From Tetrahymena thermophila SB210 (lineage: Eukaryota > Ciliophora > Oligohymenophorea > Hymenostomatida > Tetrahymenidae), in the NCBI RefSeq assembly GCF_000189635.1, contig NW_002476162.1:310001-374000 (forward strand): a stretch of 64,000 nucleotides of DNA, read 5' to 3'. Positions 1-13,011 of this stretch are shown piece by piece; positions within the stretch are counted from its first letter, which is position 1, and each line of letters opens with the position of its first letter. Position numbers and translations under genes: made by a program. Below the pieces are notes generated by a model. It saw only the letters and a program-made list of their open reading frames with translations. It searched no databases and had not been told where the DNA came from.

Positions 1-2
1 TA

Positions 3-179
3 GATAAATTGCTGATAATATCTCCGCAATTTAATAATTTTATTAATAAGTTAAATGATTCTAATAATAATTATAATTCTGCATATCAATCAATTGCTGA
101 TTAATTACTTACAAAAACTTTTTGCTGGCTTTTACTTGGAATTGATATAATTTTGTAATTAAAAATATCAAATGATTGA
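3..179 (+). CDS. Possible 3'-terminal exon of an upstream gene
   Basis: Frame 3 is open from the window edge to a TGA at 177-179 when TAA and TAG are read as Gln. It gives about 58 residues: an Asn-rich stretch (NDSNNNYNSAYQ) followed by a more hydrophobic segment containing TFCWLLLGIDIILQ. No family is recognised. Support is only the open frame and slightly higher codon complexity than the flank. In this genome a 58-codon frame without TGA can occur by chance, so this is tentative. If real, it lies in tandem with the kinase gene that starts 155 bp downstream. Confidence 0.3.
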
Positions 180-333
180 AGTTTGTCATAATAATTTTAA
201 TGATAAAAATTTCAAAAAATTTAGCATTAAATTATAGGAATAATTAACTATTCAAAAGTTAAGGTGAATTCAGTATAAAAAATATATCAAAAGCAAAAAA
301 ATATCTATCTAACTAACTAAAAACAAAATTAAA

Positions 334-2170
334 ATGGGAGCTTGTTCTAACAAACCTCAACGCAAGACTAAGTATAAACCAAATACAGGAATATGGGGCA
401 CTAGCACTACAGCTTCCACTGAAGATATTAACTATTTTTATAAGATTATCTCGTAGCTAGGAAAAGGCTCATTCGGCTCTGTCAAACTAGCTACTTATAG
501 ATAAGGCCAAAATGATCGCCGCGAAAAAAAATTGTTTGCAATAAAAACTATCTTAAAGGACAGAGTTAAAGATAAAATTTATATGCTCCAAAGAGAATTA
601 GAAGTTCTAAAAACTCTTGACCATCCAAATATTATAAAATTTTATGAAACATATCATGATAAAATGTATATTCATTTTGTAATGGAGTATTGCCCAGGAG
701 GTGATCTCTTTGAATATGTAGCCAACAAAGGTCCTCTTGAAGAATTTGAAGCTGCTTAAATTATGAAAAAACTCTTCTCTGCAGTAGCTCACATTCATTC
801 TAAAAATATAGTGCATAGGTAAATTATTAAATTTGTTAAGTTAAAAGGGATTTTTTCATTTTTAATAATCATTTTTAGCAAATCTAAATTGAATAAAATA
901 TTTAAATTATCTAAAAGCTCAAATCAACAAAAAATAAAAATGATTTAGTAGTTAATGGCATAAAAATAGCTTAATTAAAAATGATAAATCATCATGCTAA
1001 TGCATCAATCATAGAATTTAAAAATATTTTTCTTAATCTTAATTTAAATTATATATTTTATAAAGAGATTTAAAGCCTGAAAACATACTCTTTACTAGCA
1101 AAGACAAGACTAGCTGGGACATTAAGATTATAGATTTTGGTCTTTCTAGATAATTTAATTCAAATGATAAAAAGCACATGTCAGTAGTTGGAACCCCACT
1201 TTATGTTGCCCCAGAAATTATAGGAGAGAAGAATTATGAAAAAGAATGCGATAACTGGAGTTTAGGAGTTATTATGTATATTTTGCTTAGTGGAAGAGAG
1301 CCTTTTTATGCTAAGAGTTTAAAAGAAGTGTATGATAAAATAAGAAATCAGCGTTACGATTTTAACGATTCATGCTGGGAGAATATCACAAAGTAAGCAA
1401 AAGATCTTATTTCTAAACTTCTTACTGTAGATCCTAAGAAGCGTTTTACTTGTGAATAAGCATTAAAACATTAATGGTTTAGTTAATTTTCAGAAAACAA
1501 AGACCAAAAGGAAATTAAAAAAGCTTAAGAGCGTATTAGCAATTTATTGAGCTATAACAATTCAGCAAGATTTAAAAAAGAAGTTGTTAAAATATTTATT
1601 AATCATTAAATTAAGTAAGAGGAATTAAAGGAAATAGAAAGCGCCTTCAAAATGCTTGATAAAGATGGAAATGGAGAGCTTTCCTTTTATGAGCTACTTG
1701 ATGCCCTTAAAAGTTAAAACATAAATATCACTGAATAAGAGCTTCTTAGAGTTATCAATAATGTGCATGACTCTAATGAACGTAATTTAAACAAATTACA
1801 TGTAAACTATACTGAATTTATTGGAGCCGTGATTGATTGGAGGTCAAACATGAATGATGAGAAAATGTGGAATCTTTTCAAATATTTTGATGTAAATAAT
1901 ACAGGTTACATAACAAAAGAAAGTCTAAAGGAAGTAATATCAAGAGAAGGACGTAGAATGAAAAATGAAGATTTAGAATAAATGATAGGCGAAATAGATT
2001 AGAATAAAGATGGTATGATCGATTTTAATGACTTTAAGAAAATGATGGAAAAAGACATTGAAAATGCACCTGTACCTGATGTCTAGATAGATGAAAAAAC
2101 AGGAAAAAAAAAAACTGTCATAGTACGCAATACTTCATAATAGCAATAAGAAGATTTGGATTAATATTGA
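334..2170 (+). CDS. Calcium-dependent protein kinase (CDPK), one intron
   Basis: Exons are 334-818 and 1066-2170; the 247-nt intron splits the Arg codon of the HRD motif. The product is 529 aa. The N-terminus MGACSNK suggests myristoylation at Gly2 and palmitoylation at Cys4, hence membrane attachment. The kinase domain (about 35-302) shows the glycine loop GKGSFGSV (43-50), Lys71, HRDLKPEN (161-168), DFG (185-187), GTPLYVAPE and CDNWSLG. It is followed by the junction helix and a calmodulin-like domain. EF1 (DKDGNGELSFYE, 360-371) and EF4 (DQNKDGMIDFND, 473-484) are canonical. EF2 (near 396-412) is degenerate, and EF3 (DVNNTGYITKES) ends in Ser instead of an acidic residue. The family phosphorylates Ser/Thr in response to Ca2+; the substrate here is unknown. 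The start is chosen for the lipidation motif and the AAAATGG context. The tail is Lys- and Gln-rich. Confidence 0.95.
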
Positions 2171-3158
2171 GTGACTTTACTCTACAATTTTGTTTTTTCC
2201 ACATAAACATAATATTTAAACGTTGCCTTAAATTATATCCAATTTATAGCTTTAGTCATAATAATTATTCCAATCAATCAAACAACCTTTTAGTAGATAA
2301 GTAAATAAATAATAGTTTGTTGGGAAAACTCAGTTAATAAAAAAAAAAACAAACAAACAATCCAATTTTCGAAACCATCTTAAAAATTAGTTACAGTTTC
2401 CAGTCTCATAAAATAAAATATGAATACTTTTTATAAAATTATTTACAAAGAAGCAAAACTCAATTGATTTTATTCATTCATTCAGACATCTTTTTGTCTT
2501 GTTTTTGTAAAATATTTGCTATATAATATATAGATAGTATCTTTCTTAAGTTGAAATTAATTTATTACTCTAAATTAAATAAGCTAAAAACTCTTCAAAT
2601 TGGCTATGTTTTCCTTTTCTTTTAATTTAACAGTAAAAATTTAGATTAAGGTTAGTTAATTTTGTTATTTAGTTATTACTAAATGTTTTTACTGTCAATA
2701 AATAACTCGAAAATTTAATCAATAAATTTTTATCAGTAATTTATTCACTTTTAGAAAAATAAAACATGTAAATAAATTCTTCACCAAAGTATAATCTACT
2801 AATTCTTTATTAAAATAGTTACCAGTACAAAAAATTAAAAAAAAAATTTAATTTTCAAAATTTTCTTACTCATAATTCATTTTAATTAACTTACTCAGTT
2901 ATCAATTTAATGTTTTTTTTATTTAATTTATTTAATGATAAATATTGTACAATTTTGGTAAATTCATTTCTTGATAAGTATTGTTCTAGTTTTGGTAAAT
3001 TTCTTTATAAATAAATATGATTTATATTTTCATTTATTAATTCTTTGTGAAAAAAGATAATATTTTTAATTAATTATAAAAGAAAATTAATTTTATGATT
3101 TATAAATTTATTTTTAATATAATTATTTATACAGAAACATATTTTTTTATAGATGAAA
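2171..3158. other. Convergent intergenic spacer
   Basis: About 1 kb between the stops of the kinase gene (+) and the next gene (-). It is very AT-rich with short homopolymer runs. I see no coding frame, RNA gene or strong repeat; it should contain both 3' UTRs. Confidence 0.6.
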
Positions 3159-4758
3159 TCAATTAACTTTTTTCATAAGGATCCTGTAAGGACGGACATC
3201 TTTTAAATTTGAAATCAAATATATATTTTAATTATTTTCAGGACATTTAAGTGTGTCTATGTTGATTCTACAAAGATAGGCAAGTTTATACTTTAAACTA
3301 ATTTAAATAATGGAGTAAAATAATTAAAAATTAAATTGTTAATATACTTACTTTGTTAAAGGATCAGTTATAATATGACATTTTTATTCCATTTCTTCAG
3401 GTTTACGATAAACTGTTATAGAACTTCCAACTTCACTTTAGGTAAATTTATCTTTTGATTCAGAATATTAAAGCCTATCTTATGGAGTTAAAGGATTTAT
3501 AGTTGCTGGTAAATATCCAACTGGCCATGCTCTGGGATTATTTTCTTCCATAGAAAGCCAATTTTGGTCATAAGGATCCAATTTTGAAACATCAACTGCA
3601 AATCCATACCATGAAAATGGGAAGAAGTAATCTTATTTTTATCCATTTTTTATACCTATTTTTTTATGTGATTAACAAAAATATATCAAATCAAAATAAA
3701 TTTACCTCTTTTATCTGATTTCATTTTTATATTTTCCCAACCCCTAGAATAATCTTTCAAGAATTAACTATATGCAAGAGTAATAGTCTTTGTTACTTTT
3801 TTTTAACAGACTGAAATATTTGAACAAAATCCTGTTTTGATAGTGTTAGTTAATTCTTTACTTAAAGCATCGAAATTAACTGTTTTACTACTATGCTCAA
3901 TATCCGCTATTTTTTAAATAAAATAAAAGAAATAATGCTTTATAAGCTTCGAAGAAAATATATTTTACACTCATCCAGTATAAAGTGTACTTCTATGTCT
4001 GAGTTAGAATTTGCAGATTAGCTTATACCTAAAATGTTAACACTTTCTTTTTTAAAATTATTTTTCATTACAGAAAAAACACCCCATTATACTAAATCGC
4101 ATAAATAGCTTATTTCGTTAGGATTATTCATTAGCTAAGTGTAAGATAATTAGTAATTCTTAAAAATAGCACAATACTTAAAGTTTGTTGTGTCATTTAA
4201 TGTTAACATTCTCCATATTCCATACTATTTCTCTTATGGATCTAATTGACTATCATTGATGTGGAATTTTAACTCACAATCACAATCTTTAAGATATTAT
4301 CTCAATACTCTTAAAAAAAGACTTAGTTACTTATTCCAACCACCTGGATTTGGTTAATTATCAAGTCCATCTATTTTTTTTGCTTTTATAACAACAGGAT
4401 ATACTTTGTTATCCTGTACTTATTAAATATTATCAGTTGTTGTTTTTTAAATTTCCAAATTTTATTCCATTTATTTTTATATATCATTAAAAATTTTTGT
4501 CAATTATGAGTTAGTGACTTCACTTTTAGGATCTATGATATGCTAGCTGACCATTAAAAACGCATTATTTATATTTAAGTTCACATTGCTAATTAATATT
4601 ATTAAAGTTATTAATGTCACTTTAAAACTTTCTAAGTATTTACTTGGGCTTTTACTCTTAATCAAAGATACCTGGCAATCCCTGTTATAAAAGTTTGAAT
4701 AAAACATTTATTTTAAGTTTAAAAATTTTACTTAATATGTTATGTTTTTTGGTTGCAT
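3159..4758 (-). CDS. Unknown protein with WYGF...WPVGY module
   Basis: Four exons on the minus strand: 4758-3969, 3906-3706, 3655-3352 and 3297-3159. Introns are 50-62 nt with consistent phases, giving 477 aa and a TGA stop. A hydrophobic segment (LITLIILISNV, about residues 49-60) lies near the N-terminus; with the first Met used it could be a membrane anchor, while Met18 is an alternative start. The C-terminal half contains FPFSWYGFAVDV and, about 30 residues on, RAWPVGYLPA. It ends with DVRPYRILMKKVN. This pattern resembles a module I remember from many ciliate proteins (G/F-WxxYG/GF ... WxVAYHG ... RPYRIxIKK), whose function I cannot name. There are also Cys pairs (CDC, CSNISVC). The gene is divergent from the importin gene, with an 839-bp spacer between them. 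Confidence 0.8.
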
Positions 4759-5597
4759 TTTTCTAAATTATACACTTTTAAATTTTTTTCTAATTAATTG
4801 TTAATTATTTATTAATATACTAACATCTATCTATCTATTCTTTTTGAATATCAAATTTTCTTCTTCTTACTTTCAAACCTTATATCCAAGCCTATTTATT
4901 TTTTGCTTATTAATAAATAGATACTTTATTTTTAACTTGTCTCTTTATTATATTAAATATTCTAATTAGGATTATAAATAACTATTTTTTAATTGGCAAA
5001 TAAGCATTTAAAAAAAAGTTATATAGATTGCTTTTGTATTTTACAAATAATTTTAAAAAATCTAAATATATGCTAAAAATTCTAAAATTGTCTAAATAAT
5101 TTAATTTAATTAAAAAATCAATAATAATAATAATAATAATAATAGCTTTTTATTTTATTATAAATATTTGAATGATAAAAATGCAAGTTAACCTAATGAA
5201 CTAAAATCAAAATTTTTTTAAGGTTAAATCTGTAATAACTTGCTTTTCTTTACATTTTTAATTTTAAGAATTTTATGATTTAAACGCACAAAAATATCTG
5301 TCTACTATAAATTCTATTTTAAGAAGACATGAAATACAGAATGCATTTTTGTACTTGAATAATTAGCTTGTAAAAAAATAAAGCAAATAAAATCTATGCT
5401 ATAGCTTTAGCTAAAAATTTTCACCAATTTTAAAAAAGATAAGATTATAAATAAATTATTACATAATAAAAAAGTGCGAAAAAAAAAAGATATTAATTTC
5501 AATTATAATAGATACATTTAATTAAATTTAAACTAAGTAAAAAGTAATAGCTAGATAGATAGATCGCAAAAATAAAAAAAACTATATAGGAGGAATC
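4759..5597. promoter_or_regulatory. Divergent intergenic region, presumed shared promoter
   Basis: 839 bp between two divergently transcribed genes, so both 5' flanks lie here. It contains an (AAT)8 tract at 5120-5143 and tetranucleotide runs near both starts: ATCT-type at 4825-4839 and TAGA-type at 5552-5564. No defined promoter element is recognisable; the regulatory role is inferred from position only. Confidence 0.4.
5120..5143. repeat. (AAT)8 microsatellite
   Basis: Eight uninterrupted AAT units in the divergent spacer. Likely length-variable; no function is implied. Confidence 0.9.
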
Positions 5598-8500
5598 ATG
5601 GAGTAGCTAGTCCAAGCAATAGGAGTTTTCGTCAATCCTTAAAGTTAATCAGAGTAGGTTAACCAAGCAGATAAATATTTAAAAAACATTGAAAGAACAA
5701 AGGAATGTTGGCTTCTCGCTTTATAAATATTAGAAATCCCTAAAGGAAACTTTTAACAAGAAGTTTATTTATTAGCAGCTAAAATGTTAAAATCTAAAAT
5801 GGAATACGATTTTGCTTAACTTTCTGCAGAAGAATAACAAGAACTTCCTTCTAAGTTGATGAGAATTATTTAACTCCACAAGGAAGGATCTAGAGGAACA
5901 CAATCTTCTCTTGTAGACGCCTTTATATTTTGCTATCTTCACATGTATGATAAATGGCCAGATTTCATAGATTTTATGAAATCTAACTTCTATACTGACC
6001 CTTCTATGCAAAACTATATATTTTTAATATATGAGTATCTTCCAGATAATGTCTATAGTACCACTATTGTAATTGATGATGAACACAGAAACAAAATGGT
6101 AAAGTGTCTTTTTTTTATTATAACTAATTCTAAAATACAATAAACTATGAAAGGAATATGATAATATTTTTCAAAAAATTCTACCTTTTGAATTTTGAGT
6201 TAAAAATGTAAAATTAGCATCGCATTAATTTATAAAAAATTTTATTTGATCTATTTTATAATCTCTATTTTCTAATATTTTGACAATTTAACACACATAA
6301 AAAATATATTTCAATTCATTTTTTTTAAATAAATAGATTACCTACTTCAAAGAGAATTTACAAAAGAGAGTAGTAGAAGAGTTAAATTTAATAGCTTAAA
6401 GCTAAAACATTAATGAAAAAAGTTAGTACTCTTTGCTTAAAATTATGTCTAATTGGGTTGATTTTAAGACAAACTCTTCTTTACTTTCTGTTTTGTAAAA
6501 TCATGCTGTCTTCAATTTAGCTTTAAGAAGTATGAATAACGAAACTTTGCAAAAGTACAGTGCTAAAACAATTGTAGCTGCCCTTCGTTAGTTAAAAAAC
6601 CAAAAAGAATAGCTTGAGTACAAAGAACTCTTTTTACACATTGCATCATTTGTTTTTAACTATTTTACTGATTGTGAACGTGCTTATTAAAATGAAGACT
6701 ATGAATCTGTCTAAAACTATTCTTTAGTATTCTCAAAATTTGGCTCCCGCGCTATTTCTTAGTTTATGAACCCTGATTCAATAGATGCAGCTTGTGAATA
6801 GTTCCTATTAAATATGCTTAAAGTAACAAAATATGAATCCGCTGAACATGAAGAAGATCTTGCTGATTTTTGGATTGAATTTTTGTTAAAAATAATTGTT
6901 AATAAAGATGCTAATCAAAAGAAGATCTTAACAGATCGTTACACTGTGCTTATTTAAGATTTACTAAATACTTGTATATTAAAATCCATGTATGACCAAG
7001 AGATATTTTAACTTTTCTAAGAAAAAAACTCAAAAGAAATAGACAATATGAAGGAAGAATTTGAGAGCAAAAACAAATTAAGATTCCACATGAAAGAATT
7101 AGTCAACAATATTAGCAATTTAATCGGAGCTGAGTAATTTATTAGATACTGTGCATTTTAAATGTAAAGCAATGGCATTTTGGAAGAAATCGGACCTAAT
7201 TATCCCATCCTTAAAGCAAGATAGTTAGAAAGTATTTTATCATGTCTCAATGAAGTTGTTTTTAAAGCTAAAAGAAATGAGCCCATTTTGCCTAACTAAG
7301 GAGATGATGGTAATTTGGGAGATAGTGAAGATGAAGAAGATTACAGAGAAATATTTTCAGAGACTTCGAAGACACACATTTTTGATATATTACAAAATGT
7401 TTTAAAGGCTTAATATGTATGGATAAGACTCAATAGAACTATTCTCAATTTAATTATCTCCAGTTCTGATTTCTTACAATAAAATTTAGAAGTCTGTGGA
7501 TTGGCCTTTGAATTAATAGTCCTCCACCTAGAAACACCTTTGGTTACAGATTTATCTTAAAGTGGATTTGAAGTTTTGTGCAGAGATTGCCCTTTGTTTG
7601 TCTAAAAAAATATTGAAACATTCATTTAGAAAGTTTATAGCAAAATGATGTTTAATTATAATATAATTGCTGGTATTTCCCATGCAATTTGTGCTACTGA
7701 TGAGTGTATTAGTTCCCACCTTATCAGCCTTTGTTCTCCATATGCAAATGACATTTTAAATTACACAAAACTTCCTATTGAGCAATAAAATGATAAGGAA
7801 ATTATTGAAAGCCTTAAAAAGCCTATTAAAGCAATTAAAAATATAATTTAATGTGTACCAGAGCGTGAACAATAAGGTGCTTTCCCTCATAGTATCCTTT
7901 AGGAAATATTTAAATAAATCTGGGATGTTCTCAAGTTTATTATGGAAAATAAGAAAAACTATACAAGCTTGATTGAAAATATTGTCTCTGTAATTAAGCA
8001 ATTTATCGTCAAGATGAATGTTGATTTTGACATCTTTTTCATTGAATTCCTCCAACAAATTATCATTTTATTCAAGCATACTTACTAATCAGGAATTCTA
8101 TACATCATTGAAAAATGTGTTAAAATATTTTAAAATAGTAAATATCATGAATAATTTATTCCTTATCTTCAACAAGCTTTTGAAACCTTGGTTGAGACTA
8201 CACTTTAAAACTTAAAATCAATTAATGATTATACTGAAAACCCAGACCTAGTTGAAGATTTCTATGGCTTTGTGGGGCGTTTTTTGAAATATTTCCCTTC
8301 AATTTTTTTGTCTAGCAAGTTTTTAAACAATATCCTAAGTTCTGTTTAAATTGGAATTCAATTATAGCACAGAGAGGCAGCCAAAGCCCTTTTTGCTTTG
8401 ATGGAATTACTGTATGAAATAATAAGTCAAAATCATATTTAAAAGATTTAACACCTTGCTCATCTTATTGAACCTTACAAAAATTCTTTAATTAACTAAT

Positions 8501-8811
8501 ATACTCTTTAATATAACGTTTTGCTATTTTAGGAGCTCTCAGAGGTTCCAAGCAAGGAAATACGTCAATATATTTATGATATCTTTATTGCATAAATCAG
8601 TTGTTTTGGATCTGCTTCAATTAATTTCTTCTACCCAATACTCTAAAATATCAAAGAAGATATTTGCACCAATAAAGAAAAAGATAAATTCTGCAAAATA
8701 CTTTCTAATTTATAATAATAACAAATGGATGAATAGGCAGAAGATGAAATAGCTGATTTCTTTGTTCTTTTAGGTGAAAGATTTAAGAAGTCATATCGTA
8801 GAAATAATTGA
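5598..8811 (+). CDS. Transportin-3 / importin-13-like nuclear transport receptor
   Basis: Two exons, 5598-6098 and 6337-8811, with a 238-nt phase-0 intron. The product is 991 aa, the size expected for this importin-beta branch. The N-terminus carries the importin-N-type start (MEQLVQAIGVFVNP..., QADKYLKN, CWLLALQIL) followed by an Xpo1-like region (KLMRIIQLHKEGS, LVDAFIFCYLHMYDKWPDFIDFM). The rest is all-helical and HEAT-like, with an acidic loop (GDSEDEEDYREIF) in the middle, and it ends GERFKKSYRRNN. Family members carry SR-rich and other cargoes between cytoplasm and nucleus under Ran-GTP control. Orthology to transportin-3 rather than importin-13 is not resolved by eye. The start is the first in-frame ATG after an A-rich leader. 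Confidence 0.92.
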
Positions 8812-9277
8812 TATAAAATTAATTATTTTCTAAATGGCTTCATCAAATAATTATAAAATGGAATGAGATTAAAAATAAATTGATTGATTGATTAATATTT
8901 ATCTGTTTTATTTTAAGTTTATATTTGTTTGCTTCTTTAAATTTTATTATGATAATTCACAATTTTTATTTATTTAAGCTGATAAATATCTCAAAATTAT
9001 TTTGCAATTTATCATTTACGTTAAATTCTAAATTACAAAATGTTTATAAAAATATTAAAAATTTTCAAATAAAATATTTTTTCTGAAAATTTAATGAAAA
9101 ACTAGAGAAATTTTTTTTAGAGGTAAAAGTAAAATTAATGATTGAATAAACATAAAATTTGTTATAAAGTAAAATAAACTTATATTATTTAATTGAATTA
9201 ATTATTTTGTGTTTATTTCAAATAATTTTACAAATCTGCTTCTATAATATATTTTAATTAATTAATTATTGAATTTG
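8812..9277. other. Convergent intergenic spacer
   Basis: 466 bp between two stops, AT-rich, with nothing recognisable. Expected to hold both 3' UTRs. Confidence 0.6.
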
Positions 9278-12200
9278 TCATTTAATTTTTGAGAATGAGG
9301 GTCCAAGAGATGTGTTTTAAAGAGGGACAGTCTGCATTTCTTTGATTTCATTGACAAGTTTAGATTGAGATAATTTTTTATTTACTGAATAATTCTAGTT
9401 TAATACTTTGAGAGGGTCATTTCTATTATACTTTTCAAGCTCAGAAGGAGTGTAAAGATCAAGGAATTCCTCAAGACCTATAAAGCCACCACCTGTACGA
9501 ATCAAAACCTTATCTTACTCAATTTTAACATAAACTTTTTTAGAACCAAATTGGTATACTCCAGAACCTTCTCTTATGAATAATGTACGAGCTTTTCTTT
9601 TATCACCATTAAAGTTGTTTAAATACTATGCTAAGCAAGAGTCTATGGGGTCTCCCTTAATAGGTATATAATCAGAGTGAGATTCGCGCAATTCAAAAAT
9701 TAATTGCTTAAGACTTTAAGCATATTCTTCTCCTTCATCAACCAAATTAGTTAACTCACGAATATTTTACTTTAATTGAGAAATTTCATTATTTTAGGTA
9801 CTTAGCAATTCACATTATTCATAACTTCTTTTCTTTAATTCATTTAGTTCTAACGATAGACGTTCACCTCTTTTCTTTTCACTTGTTAATTGCTCTTCTA
9901 AATCATTAAGGAGTTATTTTCTAATTTCATTCTAATTATTTTCTTGCTTATTTAAGAAACTAACTTTTGACATCTCAGTTAATGCTTCACTTTGATCGTG
10001 AATTGTTTGCTAGGATTTTTCCAGGGTCCTCTTTAAGAGATTTATGTCTTCTTTATATCTTGTGACGATTTCTTCTCTTTCTATTTTTAAATCCATAATT
10101 TATCTGTGAAGGTTATCAGCCATTTCTCTTGCTTCTAATTTCTGTCTTTACTCTTCCTTGAGTTAAATATTTAGTGCTTCAACCTAATTTTATTATTTTC
10201 AGTTAAAATTAATCTTAAAAATTAACATTACTTAAGCATTATTTATTCTTAATCCGTCTTCATATGCTGTTTGGAGTGATAGCTTACGAAGTAGAGAATC
10301 AATTTCATACTACTTTTGAATATTCGATTCATGCAAATTTTAATTTTCTAGTTAGAATTAACTAACTCTATTTTATAATTCTGCTTTTTAATTAGAAAGA
10401 AGTGCCTTTTCTTCTTCTAAAATATTTATGCTTTTGTATAGTTTGTCAAATCTATCATCAAAATCAAAAGTAGAATTTCTTAGTTTTGACATCAGGTTAT
10501 TCAAATCTTCACGGTATAATAAGTTTTGCTATTTCAATTCGTCAAAAGACAAATAGCTTACTTTCAAATTGTGATAATCTTTATCTAATTATCTTAAGTC
10601 ATGTGACATTTAATCAAGCTATCTTATGAGTGAAGTTATTTCATTTTCTTTTGATATAATCACATTGTGCATTTCCTGTTTATCTCTGATCAATTCAGCC
10701 AACCTCCTTTCAATATCTGTTCTACTCTCTACTTCTATCTCTACTTAACGCTACAAAACTAGCTGTAATTCTTTCCTAGCCTCTTCACTTCTTTTTAATT
10801 CTTCAGTTAAAAACCTATTCATTTCCTCTGTTTGTTGCAAATTCTTCAATTTTCCATCTAAGCTGTAAATAACTGTTTTTAGATTTTCTATTTCATGCTT
10901 AGACTCTCTCTTAGAACCATCTAAGTTAAGTAAATAATTCAAGCCATTACCTGCAGGTGACAAGTAACCACTTTTAGATAGAGGACTAGTGCTATTTAAG
11001 TTACTTTTTTTAATGTTTCCTATTGATGATTTTCTAAAAAAAAAAAATATGAATAAAAGAATAATTGATTATTTTATTTTTTATATTAAAAAGTTAAATA
11101 TAAATTTATCTATCTACCTAACAGGTGACATTTTTTCAGGCTAATAGCTACTCAATCGAAGTGGTGATGTAGATTAAATTCTCTTCTTTAAGGGACTATC
11201 AGGTAATTCTATTGGTGATTGAGTATAGAGCTATTTATCTCTGTTTAGCTAAGAATCAAAATCAGAAGTAGCTGGATATCTTGTATTTTAAAGGCTATTG
11301 CTTTAGTACATGTTATTTAAATTAGATTTAGTGTCACTTCCCCCAAATTAATTTCTACGATTGTCGCTATTTTAGAGGTGATTTACCCTATTCTCACTGT
11401 TACCTTATTCTAATTAAGATGGCTTTTTCTCGCTATTTTTTTACGATTATATACCAGTTGCTGTATGAATGTTATTTGTATAATAATCAGAATGCTTTTC
11501 AGCACTATTATTATTTACAGGTTTAGTAGCACTGCTTAAGATACCACTTTTTTAGGCACTTTAATTATTTGAGCTTGGGATTTAGTTTTACTACAAGTTA
11601 TTATGAGATTAATGATTTGAGCTTGTTGCTTGCTATTGATGCTATTCTTTAGCTGCACTTCCAATAGGTGAAATAGTTGATGTATCTTTTTTCAATATTG
11701 ATCTATATGGGGAATGATTTTTTGGAGGAGAATACTTAAATATTTTTTCAAATCTATCCATTTTATTATCATTTCTAAAATTGCTTGCAGACTTTGCTCC
11801 TTCAGAGACTCCAGATTGCTTTCCTGGGTTGCTGGCTTTCTCTAAAGTTGATTATTCTTATTCAGCTTGTTAACTATGAGTTATGTCCTTGCTTTACCTT
11901 CTTTAATCTTTACCTAAAGTTTCATTATTTTAACCAGCTTATGTGTTCTGTGCATTGGAGGGAGTTGCTACTCCAATGTTTTAACTATTTGATAAATTTG
12001 TTTTCTAAGCGGAGGAAGAAGTAGGATTTTATCTTGAATTTGAGTTGCTTCTAGTAGGAAGAAAGGAATTTTAAACAAGATATGTTTAAGTAATACTTGC
12101 TTTTTGAGGCGTAGTATTAATACCAGAAGTACTTGAATTTCTTTTATGACTGGAATTTGTGTTGCTATTATACTAACTCGAGGGTTAAGAGTTTTATTCA

Positions 12201-13011
12201 TTAGTATTATTTGCAACACTTGGTTTCAGATATGATGAAGTAGTAGAAGCTGCTGAATTTGCATTTGACTTGCTTTTTAAAGACTATAAATAACGTTTAT
12301 TCGAAGGACTCTTCTCAATTCTTTACTTATTTGCAGATCCTTAAAGAGTTTAAGAAGAATTGCTAGCTAATTAAGATTTAAGCTTTCCTTCATCTTTGTC
12401 TTTTGCTTAGTTACCGAATGTGGTGAGTCTTTCATCAACCTATTCCTAAAAAAAAATTATAGCAACAATTATAATATTAAATGACAAAGTACTTTCAAAC
12501 TTGAAGATTGTTTTCCACTATTTTTATCCATAAAAACTTATTTGTTAAGAATAATAATATAATAAGAGCCTTTCAAATTTTAATCTGAAGTAGGTAGACC
12601 AAACTAAAATTGTTTCACTATCTCTATTTCATCTTTTTCGTTTACGTTCTGTGGTATTAAAATAGGAAGACTTCCGAATGGGAGAAGCTCTTTCTAAGTT
12701 CTAAATTGCAATTAAAACGGTGTGGTCCTTTCCAAATGGTCTGTGTTAAAAAAGATTGCTTGAGAGAAAGGATAAACAACTATTTATTCCTGTTTATCTA
12801 AAGTGATTACACATTCTATTTTTTCCGTTAAGGCCTAGTTTAAAAAAAATTTATGTTGTTAAATATTAATCTCACAGCAGCTAAGTTGGTTGTTTAACAA
12901 AATATTTTACAACAAAAAGCTAGAAACATATTATAAATAATAATTTACGAAATCTGAAAGATTTTTAATTGCTACTATAATTTTAAAATTCTTTTCTTAA
13001 AGTCTACTCAT
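9278..13011 (-). CDS. C2-like, coiled-coil and GAS2/GAR-like cytoskeletal protein
   Basis: Five exons on the minus strand: 13011-12949, 12834-12493, 12445-11118, 11033-10232 and 10183-9278. Phases are consistent and total 1146 aa. Residues 1-125 look like a beta-rich, C2-like domain (FKIIVAIKNL, IECVITLDKQEQ, PFQLQFRTQK, SYYIIILNKQVF). Residues 135-577 are a Ser/Asn/Gln-rich linker with many SP and SPL sites. Residues 600-1010 are a long coiled coil. The C-terminus (about 1018-1100) resembles the GAS2-related (GAR) domain: GDPIDSCLAQYLNNF, VYVKIEQDKVLIRTGGGF, GLEEFLDLYTP. GAR domains bind microtubules, so a cortical or axonemal/basal-body role is inferred. An internal ATG at 12531 would lose the N-terminal domain. 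The upstream exons are favoured because their frame runs into it and gives a coherent domain. Confidence 0.85.

Noticed and set aside
5588..5600. AGGAGG just before an ATG, like a bacterial ribosome binding site
   Set aside because: The gene is a spliced nuclear ciliate gene, so the match is coincidental.
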